Position numbers and translations under genes: made by a program
Shown here: in pieces, positions 18,319-27,773 of the stretch
Layout: each line of letters begins with the position of its first letter
Position numbering within the stretch: the stretch's first letter is position 1
Source of the DNA: DATLGB01 sp037724045
GTDB lineage: Bacteria; Actinomycetota; Thermoleophilia; Solirubrobacterales; Solirubrobacteraceae
DNA: 64,000 nt
Assembly (NCBI GenBank): GCA_037724045.1
Contig: JBBJOW010000008.1
Coordinates: 1 to 64,000, forward strand
Reading direction: 5' to 3'
Notes under the pieces: generated by a model
What the model was told of the DNA's origin: nothing
What the model saw: only the letters and a program-made list of their open reading frames with translations
The model's database searches: none

Positions 18319-18705
18319 TCAACCTTCCAGCGTCGCCTCGTAGGCGGCGCTGTCCATCAGGGTGTCGAGCTCGGACGGGTCGGTGAGCCTGACCTTGACC
18401 AGCCAGCCGTCGCCGTAGGGGTCCGCGTTGATCTTCTCCGGATCGGCGGACAGGGCCTCGTTGACCTCGGTGATCTCGCCCGAGACGGGCGCGATGACGT
18501 CAGAGACCGCCTTGACGGACTCGACCTCGGCGTAGGGCTGGTCCTTGGTGACGGTCGCACCGACCTTGGGCGGATCGAAGAACACCAGCTCGCCGAGCGA
18601 GTCCTGGGCGTACCAGGTGATGCCGAGCGTGGCGGCGTCGCCGTCCACGCGGGCCCAGTCGTGTTCCGCGTGGTAGCGAAGGTCAGACGGGTAGTCGTTA
18701 GCCAC
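18319..18705 (-). CDS. gcvH: glycine cleavage system H protein
   Basis: Lipoyl carrier of the glycine cleavage system, shuttling aminomethyl between P- and T-proteins. YHAEHDWARVDGD opens the fold. The lipoylated lysine is K65 in the VESVKAVSDV motif, and GDGWLVKVRL closes it. The 128-residue length is typical. GTG 18705 is used, with AGGAG about 9 bases upstream. It overlaps the end of gcvT by 8 bp, so the two are probably coupled. Confidence 0.95.
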   Translation of the reverse strand: MANDYPSDLRYHAEHDWARVDGDAATLGITWYAQDSLGELVFFDPPKVGATVTKDQPYAEVESVKAVSDVIAPVSGEITEVNEALSADPEKINADPYGDGWLVKVRLTDPSELDTLMDSAAYEATLEG

Positions 18706-19783
18706 TCGAGGCACTCCTGTAGAGGGGTTTTGGTCGGACTTCGGCTTCGCGCGAGGTGCCGCGCACGTCGATCGCGATCGCGGTGCCGGGCTCGGTCTTG
18801 CCGGCCGGGACGTACGCCATGCCGATCCCAACGCCCAGACTCGGCGACATCGTTCCGCTGGTGACGGTTCCGCCACCATCGATCGGATTGCCCTGGCGCG
18901 CGATGCCGCCGCCGGTGAGCACGAAGGCGACGAGCTTCTCGCGGGTGCCGTCCTCGCGGGCGGCGCGGACCGCATCGGCCCCGACGAAGTCCGTGTCGTC
19001 CTTGCAGGCCCAGCCGAGGCCGGCCTCGATCGCGTTGCGCGTCTCGTCCATGTCGTTGCCGTAGAGGTGGTAGTTGACCTCGAGGCGAAGGGTGTCGCGC
19101 GCGCCGAGGCCGACCGGGACCACGCCGGCGTCGATCAGGGCGTCCCAGACCGTGGTCGCGCCGTCGGGGTCGAGCAGCAGCTCCACGCCGTCCTCGCCCG
19201 TGTAGCCGGTGCCGCAGGCCAGCAGCGGGACGCCGGCCACCGAGCGCGAGCAGCAGCGGAAGCGGCCCGGGAGGTCGCCGTCGTCGAGCGAGCCGACGAT
19301 CCCGCGCGCGGCCGGGCCCTGGACGGCGAGCATGGCGTACGCGTCCGCGCGGTCGTCGATCTCGACGTCGAACCCCTCGGCCTGACTGCGGAAGTACGCG
19401 AGGTCCTTGGCGTGGTTGGCCGCGTTGGTGACGGTCAGGAAGTCGCGTTCGCCGACCCGGTAGGTGAAGAGGTCGTCGACGATCCCGCCGTCGGGGAGGC
19501 ACATGACGCTGTACTGCGCGCCGCCTTCGTCGAGCTTGCGGACGTCGTTGGAGAGCAGGTGCTGCAGGAACTCGGCGGCTTGGCGCCCGCGCGTCTGGAC
19601 CTGGCCCATGTGCGAGACGTCGAAGACGCCGGCGTGGGTGCGCACCGCCTCGTGCTCGGCGCGGATGCCGTCTGCGTACTGGACCGGCATCTCCCAGCCC
19701 GCGAATCCGACGAGTCGCGCGCCGGCGGCCGCGTGGCGACCGTGAAGAGCGGTCCGGCGCAGCTCGCTGGCAGGGGCGGACAT
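18698..19783 (-). CDS. gcvT: aminomethyltransferase (glycine cleavage T protein)
   Basis: Transfers the methylene group from aminomethyl-GcvH to tetrahydrofolate, releasing ammonia. It shows LVGFAGWEMPVQYADGI, THAGVFDVSHMGQV, VQGPAAR, GTGYTGEDGVELLL, LGARDTLRLEVNYHLYGND, and GTVTSGTMSPSLGVGIGMAYV. 361 residues. It is the first gene of gcvT-gcvH-gcvPA-gcvPB and starts 51 bp after the ftsZ stop. A palindrome occupies most of that gap; no glycine-riboswitch-like leader is visible. Confidence 0.95.
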   Translation of the reverse strand: MSAPASELRRTALHGRHAAAGARLVGFAGWEMPVQYADGIRAEHEAVRTHAGVFDVSHMGQVQTRGRQAAEFLQHLLSNDVRKLDEGGAQYSVMCLPDGGIVDDLFTYRVGERDFLTVTNAANHAKDLAYFRSQAEGFDVEIDDRADAYAMLAVQGPAARGIVGSLDDGDLPGRFRCCSRSVAGVPLLACGTGYTGEDGVELLLDPDGATTVWDALIDAGVVPVGLGARDTLRLEVNYHLYGNDMDETRNAIEAGLGWACKDDTDFVGADAVRAAREDGTREKLVAFVLTGGGIARQGNPIDGGGTVTSGTMSPSLGVGIGMAYVPAGKTEPGTAIAIDVRGTSREAEVRPKPLYRSASSG

Positions 19784-19785
19784 GC

Positions 19786-19817
19786 GGCGGCACCCTACCG
19801 GCCGGTAGCGTGCCGCC
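19786..19817. terminator. 32-bp palindrome between ftsZ and gcvT
   Basis: GGCGGCACCCTACCGG pairs with CCGGTAGCGTGCCGCC over 16 bp with one mismatch. It lies between the ftsZ stop and the gcvT start on the same strand. It could be a factor-independent ftsZ terminator without a T-run, or an operator immediately upstream of gcvT. Confidence 0.5.
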
Positions 19818-19834
19818 CGCGCACGCCGCCGGGG

Positions 19835-20968
<1,134 letters not shown>

Positions 20969-21036
20969 GGAAGGTGTCCGGACCTTAAGGTTGACTTGAG
21001 CCTTTTGGGGCAAGTGGAATTGGCTCGGAATCCAGC

Positions 21037-21066
21037 ACGTTAGGGGCTTATCGGCGGGGATGTCAA
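21037..21066 (-). promoter_or_regulatory. housekeeping-sigma-type promoter for ftsZ
   Basis: On the minus strand TTGACA (21066-21061) is followed after 18 bp by TAACGT (21042-21037). Initiation near 21030 would leave a leader of about 60 nt before ftsZ ATG 20968. It lies in the gap between ftsQ and ftsZ, as expected for an ftsZ-specific promoter. Confidence 0.6.
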
Positions 21067-21113
21067 CGTGACCCCGCTTTCGGCAAGGGTCGTTGCAGAA
21101 CGCCAAGTCTCGA

Positions 21114-21908
21114 CTAGGGGTCGAGAGTAGGCGTAGTCTCTAGTGGAAGTTGAGGGTCGAGCGTGGCGATGTCCTCGGGCGCCCCGAGGCCTCCGGCGGC
21201 GACGCGCTCGGGAACGCGCACGTCGAGGTACACCGCTCCCGCCGAGCTGTCCTCGGCGAGCACGCTCGCGGTGGCCAGCCACTTGGCGACGGGCCGGTCG
21301 GCGTTGCCGAAGTAGAGGTCGGGACCGCCGCGCAGGTCCAGCGCCAGCCCCTTGCGCGCCGTCCAGATCTTCTTGACGCGCTCGCGCAGCAGCTCGGGCG
21401 CGGCGGCGAGGACGCTGACTGCGGCGAGCGCCTCGGGGTCGGTCAGCCGACCGCCGGGCGCGAGGCGCGTGGCGTGCAGGACCGGAAGCTCGCGGGTCGG
21501 CTCGACCCCGCGCATGAGCCGCCCGCCCGCCCCGACCGGGACGACGTCCCCGGCGATGTCGACCTGGGCGATCGGCTCCCGCTCGGTCACCTCGATCGAG
21601 ATGCCGTGCGGGAAGTCGGCCTGGACAAGCAGCCCGTCGACGGAGGTGAAACGCTCGACGGCGGCGTCGAGCTCGTCGCGGCGCACGTGCAGCGTCGTCA
21701 TCGAGCGCGCCGCGGTGTCGAGCGCCTGGCGGACCTCGTCGGCCTCGCTGGAGGACAGGCCGATGACCTCGACGCGGTCGACGGTGACGAACGGGGAGTC
21801 GCGCAGCCACAGCCACCCGCCGCCCAGGACGCCCGCGACCATCGCGAGCGCGGCGAGCGGTCGCCAGGGCAGCCGCACCGATGCCACCGTCCGAAGCGCG
21901 CGCGCCAT
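21114..21908 (-). CDS. ftsQ: cell division protein FtsQ/DivIB
   Basis: Bitopic divisome protein of 264 residues. A short basic cytoplasmic tail precedes one membrane helix (LAALAMVAGVLGGGWLWL, about residues 19-36). A POTRA domain follows from FVTVDRVEVIGLSSSEADEVRQAL, then an FtsQ beta domain including FPHGISIEVTEREPIA and a DPEALAAVSVL segment. ATG 21908 starts 25 bp after the murC stop. No murB or ddl lies between murC and ftsQ. Confidence 0.88.
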   Translation of the reverse strand: MARALRTVASVRLPWRPLAALAMVAGVLGGGWLWLRDSPFVTVDRVEVIGLSSSEADEVRQALDTAARSMTTLHVRRDELDAAVERFTSVDGLLVQADFPHGISIEVTEREPIAQVDIAGDVVPVGAGGRLMRGVEPTRELPVLHATRLAPGGRLTDPEALAAVSVLAAAPELLRERVKKIWTARKGLALDLRGGPDLYFGNADRPVAKWLATASVLAEDSSAGAVYLDVRVPERVAAGGLGAPEDIATLDPQLPLETTPTLDP

Positions 21909-21933
21909 GGCGCGTCGTTCGACGCAGGCCCTC

Positions 21934-23163
21934 TCAGCCCTGCACGAGCGCGTGGGCGACGGAGTCGACGTCGCCGGCGCCGAGGGTGAGGCAGAGGTCG
22001 CCCGGACGCAGGACCATGCGGAGATGGCGCTCCGCGTCGGCGAGGGTCGGCATCCAGGCCACCGTGCCCCCGGCGTCCGCCGTCGCCTCGGCGACCCGGA
22101 GGCCGGTGACGCCGGGGAAGTCCTCCGCGCGCTCACGGGCCGGATAGACGCCGGTGACGATCGCGAGGTCGGCCGCGGCCAGCGCCGCACCAAACCCGCG
22201 CGCCTCGGCCTGCGTGCGGGAGTAGAGGTGCGGCTGGAACAGGGCGACGACCCGCCGCGGCTCGAGGGTCCGCGCCGCGGCGACGGTGGCCGCGACCTCC
22301 GTCGGGTGGTGGGCGTAGTCGTCCACCACCTCCGCGCCGGCCACCGTCTCCCCCAGCCGCTCGAACCGCCGCCCCGCGCCGACGAAGTCCGCCAGCGACG
22401 CGCCGGCAACCGCCACGTCGGCGCCGGCCAGCTCACAGGCCGCGAGCGCCGCGCCCGCGTTGAGGCGGTTGTGCTCGCCTGGCACGGCCAGCTCGACGTC
22501 GGCGGGGCCATAGACGTGGTCGCCGAGGTCGCGCAGGTCGGGCGGGACGACTACGTGCTCCGCTCGGGCGGCGAAGGCGGCGAAGGTCGAGACGACCTCG
22601 CGCAGCGACGCGTAGGTGGTGTGGTGGTCGAGCTCGGCGTTGGTGACGACCGCGATGCGCGGATGCAGCTCCAGCAGCGACTTGTCGGACTCGTCCGCCT
22701 CGACGACGAACCACGGCCCATCCCCCCAGGCCGCGTTCGTCCCGGTGGACCGCACCTCGCCTCCGACGCTGTAGGCGGGATCCATCCCGCAGGCGATCAG
22801 GGCGTGGACGATCATGCTCGTGGTGGTCGTCTTACCGTGCGTCCCGCTCACGCAGATGGCGGGCTTGACCCTGGTGAGCTCGGCCAGGAAGGCGGCGCGG
22901 TGCAGCTGGGGCGCGCCGGTGGACCGCTCCGGGTTCTCGGGCCCGACGGCCGACGAGTAGACGATCTCCGCGCCGGCCGGGACGTTGGCGGCCGCGTGGC
23001 CGGCGACCGGCTCGATGCCCGCCGCCCGCAGCCGCTCGAGGTACGGCCCGCCGGTCGCGCGGTCCGAGCCCGTCACCTCCGCGCCCAGGGTGTTGGCGAT
23101 CAACGCGAGGCCCGACATGCCCGCGCCGCCGATGCCGACGAAATGCAACCGGCGTCCGTTCAT
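21934..23163 (-). CDS. murC: UDP-N-acetylmuramate-L-alanine ligase
   Basis: ATP-dependent ligase adding L-alanine to UDP-MurNAc. It shows the N-terminal Rossmann motif HFVGIGGAGMSGLALI, the ATP loop CVSGTHGKTTTTSMI, NAELDHHTTY, EHNRLNAGAALAA, DDYAHHPTEVAATV, and VVALFQPHLYSRT. The length of 409 residues is short for the family (often 450-490), though all catalytic motifs are present. ATG 23163 overlaps the murG stop by 4 bp. Confidence 0.95.
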   Translation of the reverse strand: MNGRRLHFVGIGGAGMSGLALIANTLGAEVTGSDRATGGPYLERLRAAGIEPVAGHAAANVPAGAEIVYSSAVGPENPERSTGAPQLHRAAFLAELTRVKPAICVSGTHGKTTTTSMIVHALIACGMDPAYSVGGEVRSTGTNAAWGDGPWFVVEADESDKSLLELHPRIAVVTNAELDHHTTYASLREVVSTFAAFAARAEHVVVPPDLRDLGDHVYGPADVELAVPGEHNRLNAGAALAACELAGADVAVAGASLADFVGAGRRFERLGETVAGAEVVDDYAHHPTEVAATVAAARTLEPRRVVALFQPHLYSRTQAEARGFGAALAAADLAIVTGVYPARERAEDFPGVTGLRVAEATADAGGTVAWMPTLADAERHLRMVLRPGDLCLTLGAGDVDSVAHALVQG

Positions 23164-24206
23164 CGGCCGGCCACCTCCAGCACCTCGCGGGCGATGTCGC
23201 GCGCGGCGTCGGGCCGGGCCAGCCGTCGCGAGGCCGCGGCCATCGCCGCCAGCCGCACCGGGTCGCCGGCGAGCTCGCCGACGGTGCGCGCCAGCCGCTG
23301 GGCGGTCAGCTCCGCGTCGGCGATGACCACCGCCGCCCCCGCCCTCTCCATCCAGTGCGCGTTGGACGTCTGGTGGTCGGCCGAGGCGTGCGGGTACGGG
23401 ACGAGCACGGCCGGCAGCCCGTACTGGGCCAGCTCGAACACCGAGCCGCCCGAGCGCGCGACGCTCAGGTCGGCGGCGGCCAGCGCCCGGCCGAACGGCA
23501 TCACGTAGTCGCGCAGGTCGTAGTGCCCCCCGGACGGGGACTCAAGCGCGCCGAAATCCCTCCGGCCCGCGACGTGCAGAACGCGGAAGGGCGCGTCCGC
23601 GAACGCCTCGAGCGAAGCCTCGTTGATCGATCGGGCGCCGAGCGACCCACCGAAGATGAGCACGCAGAGCTCGTCGTCGGCAATCCCGAAGTGCGCTCGC
23701 GCGCCGGCACGATCGGTGTCGGCCGTTGGCACCGGCCTGCCGGTGACCACGTAGCGCGGCCCGTCGCGGCCGTCGATGGCGAAGGCCAGGCACACCCGGC
23801 GGGCGCGCGGCGCGAGCAGGCGGTTGGTGACCCCGAGGTGCGAGTCGGCCTCGGTGAGCACGAGCGGGACGCGACAGCCGACCGCTGCGAGCCCGACGGG
23901 ACCCGCGACGTAGCCGCCGCCGCCGAGCACGGCGTCCGGGCGGTGACGGGCGAGGATGCGCCGCGCCGTCGCGAGCCCGGCGACGGCCTTGCCCATCGCC
24001 CGCGCCGCCTTGAGCGGATTGGAGCGGCTGATCCCCTCGGCGCGGATCGGCTCGAGCGGGTAGCCGGCGGCGGGGACGAGCTCCGCCTCGGCGCGCTCGG
24101 AGCCGACGAAGACGACCTCGGCGCCCTCAGCTCGCAGCGCGTCCGCGACTGCGATCGCCGGGACCACGTGTCCCGCGGTCCCGCCGGCTGCGATCACGAT
24201 CTTCAT
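23160..24206 (-). CDS. murG: UDP-GlcNAc:lipid I N-acetylglucosaminyltransferase
   Basis: GT28 enzyme that adds GlcNAc to lipid I, making lipid II at the cytoplasmic membrane face. It shows VIAAGGTAGHVVPAIAVADAL, GGGGYVAGP, LTEADSHLGVTNRLL, IFGGSLGARSINEA, and SVARSGGSVFELAQYGLPAVLVPYPHASADHQTSNA. ATG 24206 (MKIV) is preferred, with ATG 24218 possible. The start lies about 80 bp inside the 3' end of ftsW, an unusually long overlap. Confidence 0.95.
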   Translation of the reverse strand: MKIVIAAGGTAGHVVPAIAVADALRAEGAEVVFVGSERAEAELVPAAGYPLEPIRAEGISRSNPLKAARAMGKAVAGLATARRILARHRPDAVLGGGGYVAGPVGLAAVGCRVPLVLTEADSHLGVTNRLLAPRARRVCLAFAIDGRDGPRYVVTGRPVPTADTDRAGARAHFGIADDELCVLIFGGSLGARSINEASLEAFADAPFRVLHVAGRRDFGALESPSGGHYDLRDYVMPFGRALAAADLSVARSGGSVFELAQYGLPAVLVPYPHASADHQTSNAHWMERAGAAVVIADAELTAQRLARTVGELAGDPVRLAAMAAASRRLARPDAARDIAREVLEVAGR

Positions 24207-25356
24207 TCGGCCGGTCATGGGTGATGGCACGCAGGTGCGCCGACCCGCCGCCGGCGATGTTGAGCAGCAGCCCCATCGCGCACAGCAGGACGATCAGCGA
24301 GGTCGACCCCGACGAGATGAAGGGCAGGGGCACGCCGGTCAGCGGGGCGAGACCGAGGACGGCGTAGACGTTGAGGAGGGCTTGGCAAAGGATCAGGGAG
24401 GTCAGGCCGGACGCGAGCAGCTTGGCGTAGATGCCCTTCGCCGCCTTGGCGGTCCGTAGGCCGGCGTACGCGATCATGCCGTACAGGAAGAGCAGGCAGA
24501 CGATTCCCGCCACGCCGAGCTCCTCGCCGATGACCGCCAGGATGAAGTCCGTGTGCGCCTCGGGGAGGTAGAAGATCTTCTGGACCGACTGCCCCGGGCC
24601 CACGCCGAAGGCACCGCCCGAGCCGAAGGCGATCTGCGCCTGCACTGACTGGAAGCCGGTGTCCCCCGCGTCCGCCCACGGATTCAGGAAGGCCGTCAGC
24701 CGTGCGCGCCGGTAGGGCTCCATGAGCGCGAAGATCATGACCACGGTCGCCCCGGCCGCTGCCGCCACGAGCAGATGGCGGATGGGCACCCCGGCGACGA
24801 GGAGCATGGCTGCGAGCGTGAAGGCGATCACCAGGGCGGTGCCGAGGTCGGGTTGCAGGAACACGAGCGCGATCGCGCCCGCGCCCGGCATCAGCACGGG
24901 CCCGATCAGGTTGCGCAGGTCGCGGGTCAGCTTCGGCCGCAGCGCGATCACCGACGCCGCGTGGAGGACGAGCGCGAGCTTCATCACCTCGGCCGGCTGG
25001 AACTGCACCGGTCCGGCGCCCAGCCAGCGGCGCGCGCCGTTGACCTCCACGCCGGGTCCCGGGATGAGGACGGCGAGCAGCATCGCGAAGCTCGCCAGCA
25101 GCACGAGGGGCGTCGCCTTGCGGACCGCCTCGAGGCCGTGGCGGGAGAGCACGTGCATGCACACCAGGCCGGCCGCCCCGTAGGCGACGTATTTGACCAG
25201 GTAGGCGGTGCCGTTGCCTGAGCCCTCGAGCAGGGTGCGCGCGGACGAGGCCGAATAGACCATGACCGCGCCGCCGGCGAGCAGGCAGAAGGTCGCCGTC
25301 AGCAGCAGTCGGTGCTCGAGCGGCTGCGTGACGGGAGTCCGGCGACGACGGAACAT
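24127..25356 (-). CDS. ftsW: FtsW, SEDS-family peptidoglycan polymerase
   Basis: Multi-pass SEDS glycosyltransferase that works with FtsI in septal peptidoglycan synthesis. About ten membrane segments are visible. Family motifs include GARRWLGAGPVQFQPAEVMKLAL, FLQPDLGTALVI, FLNPWADAGDTGFQSVQAQIAFGSGG, AHTDFILAVIGEELG, and PLPFISSGSTSLI. The C-terminus (after ITHDRPNED) is an Arg- and Asp-rich tail of about 30 residues that reads through the start of murG in another frame. ATG 25356. It lies downstream of murD, separated by the plus-strand VOC gene. Confidence 0.95.
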   Translation of the reverse strand: MFRRRRTPVTQPLEHRLLLTATFCLLAGGAVMVYSASSARTLLEGSGNGTAYLVKYVAYGAAGLVCMHVLSRHGLEAVRKATPLVLLASFAMLLAVLIPGPGVEVNGARRWLGAGPVQFQPAEVMKLALVLHAASVIALRPKLTRDLRNLIGPVLMPGAGAIALVFLQPDLGTALVIAFTLAAMLLVAGVPIRHLLVAAAAGATVVMIFALMEPYRRARLTAFLNPWADAGDTGFQSVQAQIAFGSGGAFGVGPGQSVQKIFYLPEAHTDFILAVIGEELGVAGIVCLLFLYGMIAYAGLRTAKAAKGIYAKLLASGLTSLILCQALLNVYAVLGLAPLTGVPLPFISSGSTSLIVLLCAMGLLLNIAGGGSAHLRAITHDRPNEDRDRSRRDRGTRGPGDRSRGRAAS

Positions 25357-25397
25357 CAGCGCGCCCTTCGCTGCGACGGGTCATAATCCTGCGCGTG

Positions 25398-25420
25398 TCA
25401 AGGGGGCTTTGCCCCCTTAC
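25398..25420. repeat. short hairpin repeat, intergenic copy
   Basis: AAGGGGGCTTTGCCCCCTT lies between the divergent ftsW and VOC genes. A nearly identical hairpin (AAGGGGGCTTCGCCCCCTT) is at 25750-25772 inside the VOC coding sequence. Confidence 0.75.
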
Positions 25421-25458
25421 GGCCGGCGCTGCGCGGTCGGCCCACCCCCCCCAGTCAC

Positions 25459-26211
25459 ATGTTTGACCACATCACTTTGCGGGTTTCTGACTTCGTGGCC
25501 GCGAGCGCCGCCTACCGGCCGCTGCTGGCCGTGGTCGGCACCGACGTGAGCTCTGACGACGAACAGCTCATCGAGTGGGGCGACTTCGGTTTGTCTCCCG
25601 CAGACGCCGAGCACCCGGCGACGACCGGCGTCCACGTCGGGCTCGTGGCGGCGGACACCGGTTTGATCGACGCGTTCTGGCGCGCCGGCCTGGACGCCGG
25701 CCTCGCCGACGACGGGGCGCCCGGGCCGCGCACCGGCTACGGCGCTGACTCAAGGGGGCTTCGCCCCCTTGACTACTACGGCGGCTTCCTGCGCGACCAC
25801 GACGGGAACAGCATCGAGGCGTGCGTGCACGGGAAGTCGGGGCCGCCCGGCGTGGTCGACCACGTGTGGGTGCGGGTCGCCGACGCGGCGGCCTCGCGCG
25901 ACTTCTACGCGGCGATCGCGCCCTTCACCGGCTTTGCGCTCGTGCTCGACGAGCCGCGAATCGCTCGCTTCCGCGGCCCGAGCGCGTCCTTCACCGTGCT
26001 CGAGGAAGGGCCGCCGTCCGCGAACCTGCACATGGCGTTCCCGGCCGGCGCCGACGCGGTCGTGCGCGACTTCCATGCCGCGGCGCTCGCGGCGGGCGCG
26101 CGCGACAACGGCGCCCCCGGCGAGCGCCCCGTGTACCACCCGGGCTACTACGGAGCCTTCGTGCTCGACCCAGACGGCCAAAACGTCGAGGTGGTCAACC
26201 ACCACCGCTGA
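25459..26211 (+). CDS. VOC-superfamily protein with two glyoxalase-like domains
   Basis: A 250-residue vicinal-oxygen-chelate protein made of two tandem glyoxalase/bleomycin-resistance-like modules. The first starts FDHITLRVSDF and ends YYGGFLRDHDGNSIEA. The second starts VDHVWVRVADAAASRDFY and ends GYYGAFVLDPDGQNVEVV. The substrate is unknown. Module 1 contains an eight-residue insert, SRGLRPLD, encoded by a 24-bp hairpin (25750-25772) with no counterpart in module 2. The gene lies opposite to, and interrupts, the dcw cluster between murD and ftsW. Confidence 0.83.
   Translation: MFDHITLRVSDFVAASAAYRPLLAVVGTDVSSDDEQLIEWGDFGLSPADAEHPATTGVHVGLVAADTGLIDAFWRAGLDAGLADDGAPGPRTGYGADSRGLRPLDYYGGFLRDHDGNSIEACVHGKSGPPGVVDHVWVRVADAAASRDFYAAIAPFTGFALVLDEPRIARFRGPSASFTVLEEGPPSANLHMAFPAGADAVVRDFHAAALAAGARDNGAPGERPVYHPGYYGAFVLDPDGQNVEVVNHHR
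25750..25772. repeat. in-frame hairpin insertion inside the VOC gene
   Basis: TCAAGGGGGCTTCGCCCCCTTGA is a perfect palindrome apart from its loop. With the duplicated GAC triplet it adds 24 bp, eight codons, between GAD and YYGGF. The same hairpin stands 350 bp upstream in the intergenic region. Confidence 0.8.
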
Positions 26212-26253
26212 GCGCGCCGAAGGGCGGTGTGTGCACCCAGGCCGGAACGTCGG

Positions 26254-27600
26254 TCAGACGAGCCCCGCGCGGGCGCGCGCCAGGGAGCGGAAGTGGTCCC
26301 CGCGCGCCTCGAAGTCCGCGTACTGGTCGAACGACTTGGCGGCTGGACTCAATAACACGACCTCGCCGGGACGGGCGGTGGCGGCGGCCGCCGCGACGGC
26401 GTGCTCCATGTCACCGGCACGGGCAAGCGGCACGCCCGTGGTGGCGAGCGCGTCGGCGAGCTGGTCGGCGCTCTCGCCGATCAGGTAGGCGCCGGCAGCA
26501 CGCTCGCGGACGGCGGTGACCAGCGGCGCGAGGTCCCCGGTGAGGCCGCGGCCGCCGAGGATGACGTGCACGCCGCCGTCGAAGCCGCGCAGGCCGGTGA
26601 CCGCGGCGTCGACGTTGGTCGCCTTGGAGTCGTTGACGTAGGCGACGCCCGCGACCGTCGCCACCTCCTCGAGGCGGTGCGGGACACCGGCGAAGGTCGC
26701 CAGGCCCGCACGAACCGCGGCCGGCTCCACCCCGCGGGCAAGCGTCACGGCGGCGGCGGCCATCGCGTTTCGACGGTTGTGCTCTCCGCGAAGACGAATG
26801 TCCGCGGTGGCTATCAGCACCTGCTCGTCTCCCCACCACAGCTGACCGGCACGATCGGCGAGCTCGGCTCCCGGGCCGGCGCCGAAGCAGACCCGGCGCG
26901 CGCAGCCGCCAAGGTCCTCGATGCCGAGCCCGAGCGGCGCGACCGCCACGTCGTCGTTGCCCTGACGGGCGAAGACCTGCAGCTTGGCCGCCGTATAGGC
27001 CGCCAGAGTGCCGTGGCGGTCCAGGTGGTCCGGCGTCACGTTGAGCAGCACCGCGCCCTCGGGCGCGAAGAGCTCGGTGTCCTCGAGCTGGAACGACGAC
27101 GCTTCGCAGACGACGACGGTGTCCGGCGCGACCCGGCCCTCCTTGAGGGCGAGCGAGGACAGCGCCGTGCCGACGTTCCCGGCGACGGCCACCGCAAGCC
27201 CGGCCTCGCGATGGATGTGGCCGATCAGCTCCGTCGTCGTCGTCTTGCCGTTGGACCCCGTGACCGCGATCATCTCGTGCGCGAGCATCCGCCAGCCGAT
27301 CTCGAGCTCGCCGACGACGCGCAGCCCACGCTCGCGCGCGGCGACGACCACGGGCGCGTCCTGCGGGACCCCTGGGCTCTTGACCACGGTCCGGGCGCCG
27401 GGCAGCAGGTCCAGACCGGCCCCCGGTGCGCGGACCTCGACGCCGAGCGCGATCAGCGCTTCGGTGTCGGCCTCGCCGGCGTCGCAGCCGCGGACCTCCG
27501 CGCCGGCCGCCCGCAGCGCCCGGGCGACCGCGAGCCCCGACCGCTTGAGCCCCACGACCACGAAGGGGCCATCGGGCAGGGGCGGGCGCGGGCTCGGCAC
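26254..27600 (-). CDS. murD: UDP-N-acetylmuramoyl-L-alanine-D-glutamate ligase
   Basis: Adds D-glutamate to UDP-MurNAc-L-Ala. It shows VVVGLKRSGLAVARAL, TVVKSPGVP, the ATP loop IAVTGSNGKTTTTELI, AGNVGTALSSLAL, SSFQLEDTELFAPEGAVLLNVTPDHLDRHG, EHNRRNAMAAAAV, NDSKATNVDAAVTGL, and LLSPAAKSFDQYADFEARGDHF. GTG 27600 gives 448 residues. The frame stays open into palindrome R4 immediately upstream, so an alternative start inside the repeat is possible. Confidence 0.95.
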   Translation of the reverse strand: MPSPRPPLPDGPFVVVGLKRSGLAVARALRAAGAEVRGCDAGEADTEALIALGVEVRAPGAGLDLLPGARTVVKSPGVPQDAPVVVAARERGLRVVGELEIGWRMLAHEMIAVTGSNGKTTTTELIGHIHREAGLAVAVAGNVGTALSSLALKEGRVAPDTVVVCEASSFQLEDTELFAPEGAVLLNVTPDHLDRHGTLAAYTAAKLQVFARQGNDDVAVAPLGLGIEDLGGCARRVCFGAGPGAELADRAGQLWWGDEQVLIATADIRLRGEHNRRNAMAAAAVTLARGVEPAAVRAGLATFAGVPHRLEEVATVAGVAYVNDSKATNVDAAVTGLRGFDGGVHVILGGRGLTGDLAPLVTAVRERAAGAYLIGESADQLADALATTGVPLARAGDMEHAVAAAAATARPGEVVLLSPAAKSFDQYADFEARGDHFRSLARARAGLV

Positions 27601-27606
27601 GCCCCC

Positions 27607-27773
27607 ATTATCCTGGATCCACCGATTCTCGCGGCGAATCAACCCCGTATGCAGGGCCATCCGCCGATCGGCCGGTCACCCAAGTGGTCCACCACGTCGA
27701 TGCCCGGCCGATCGCCGGCTGACCCGGCCTACGGCGCCGATTCATCCACGATGATCGGTGGATCCAGGATTAT
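27607..27773. repeat. R4: 167-bp palindromic element with unrelated sequence but R1-R3-like architecture
   Basis: ATTATCCTGGATCCACCGAT at the left end and ATCGGTGGATCCAGGATTAT at the right are inverted repeats with one mismatch in 20. Inner arms near CCGGCGATCGGCCGG also pair around a GTGGTggACCAC centre. On the minus strand its first bases TAA are the stop codon of the alkyltransferase-like gene, as in R1-R3. The other end abuts the murD start. Confidence 0.85.

Noticed and set aside
19784..19834. Glycine riboswitch upstream of gcvT
   Set aside because: The gap is only 51 bp and is filled by a palindrome; there is no room for an aptamer.
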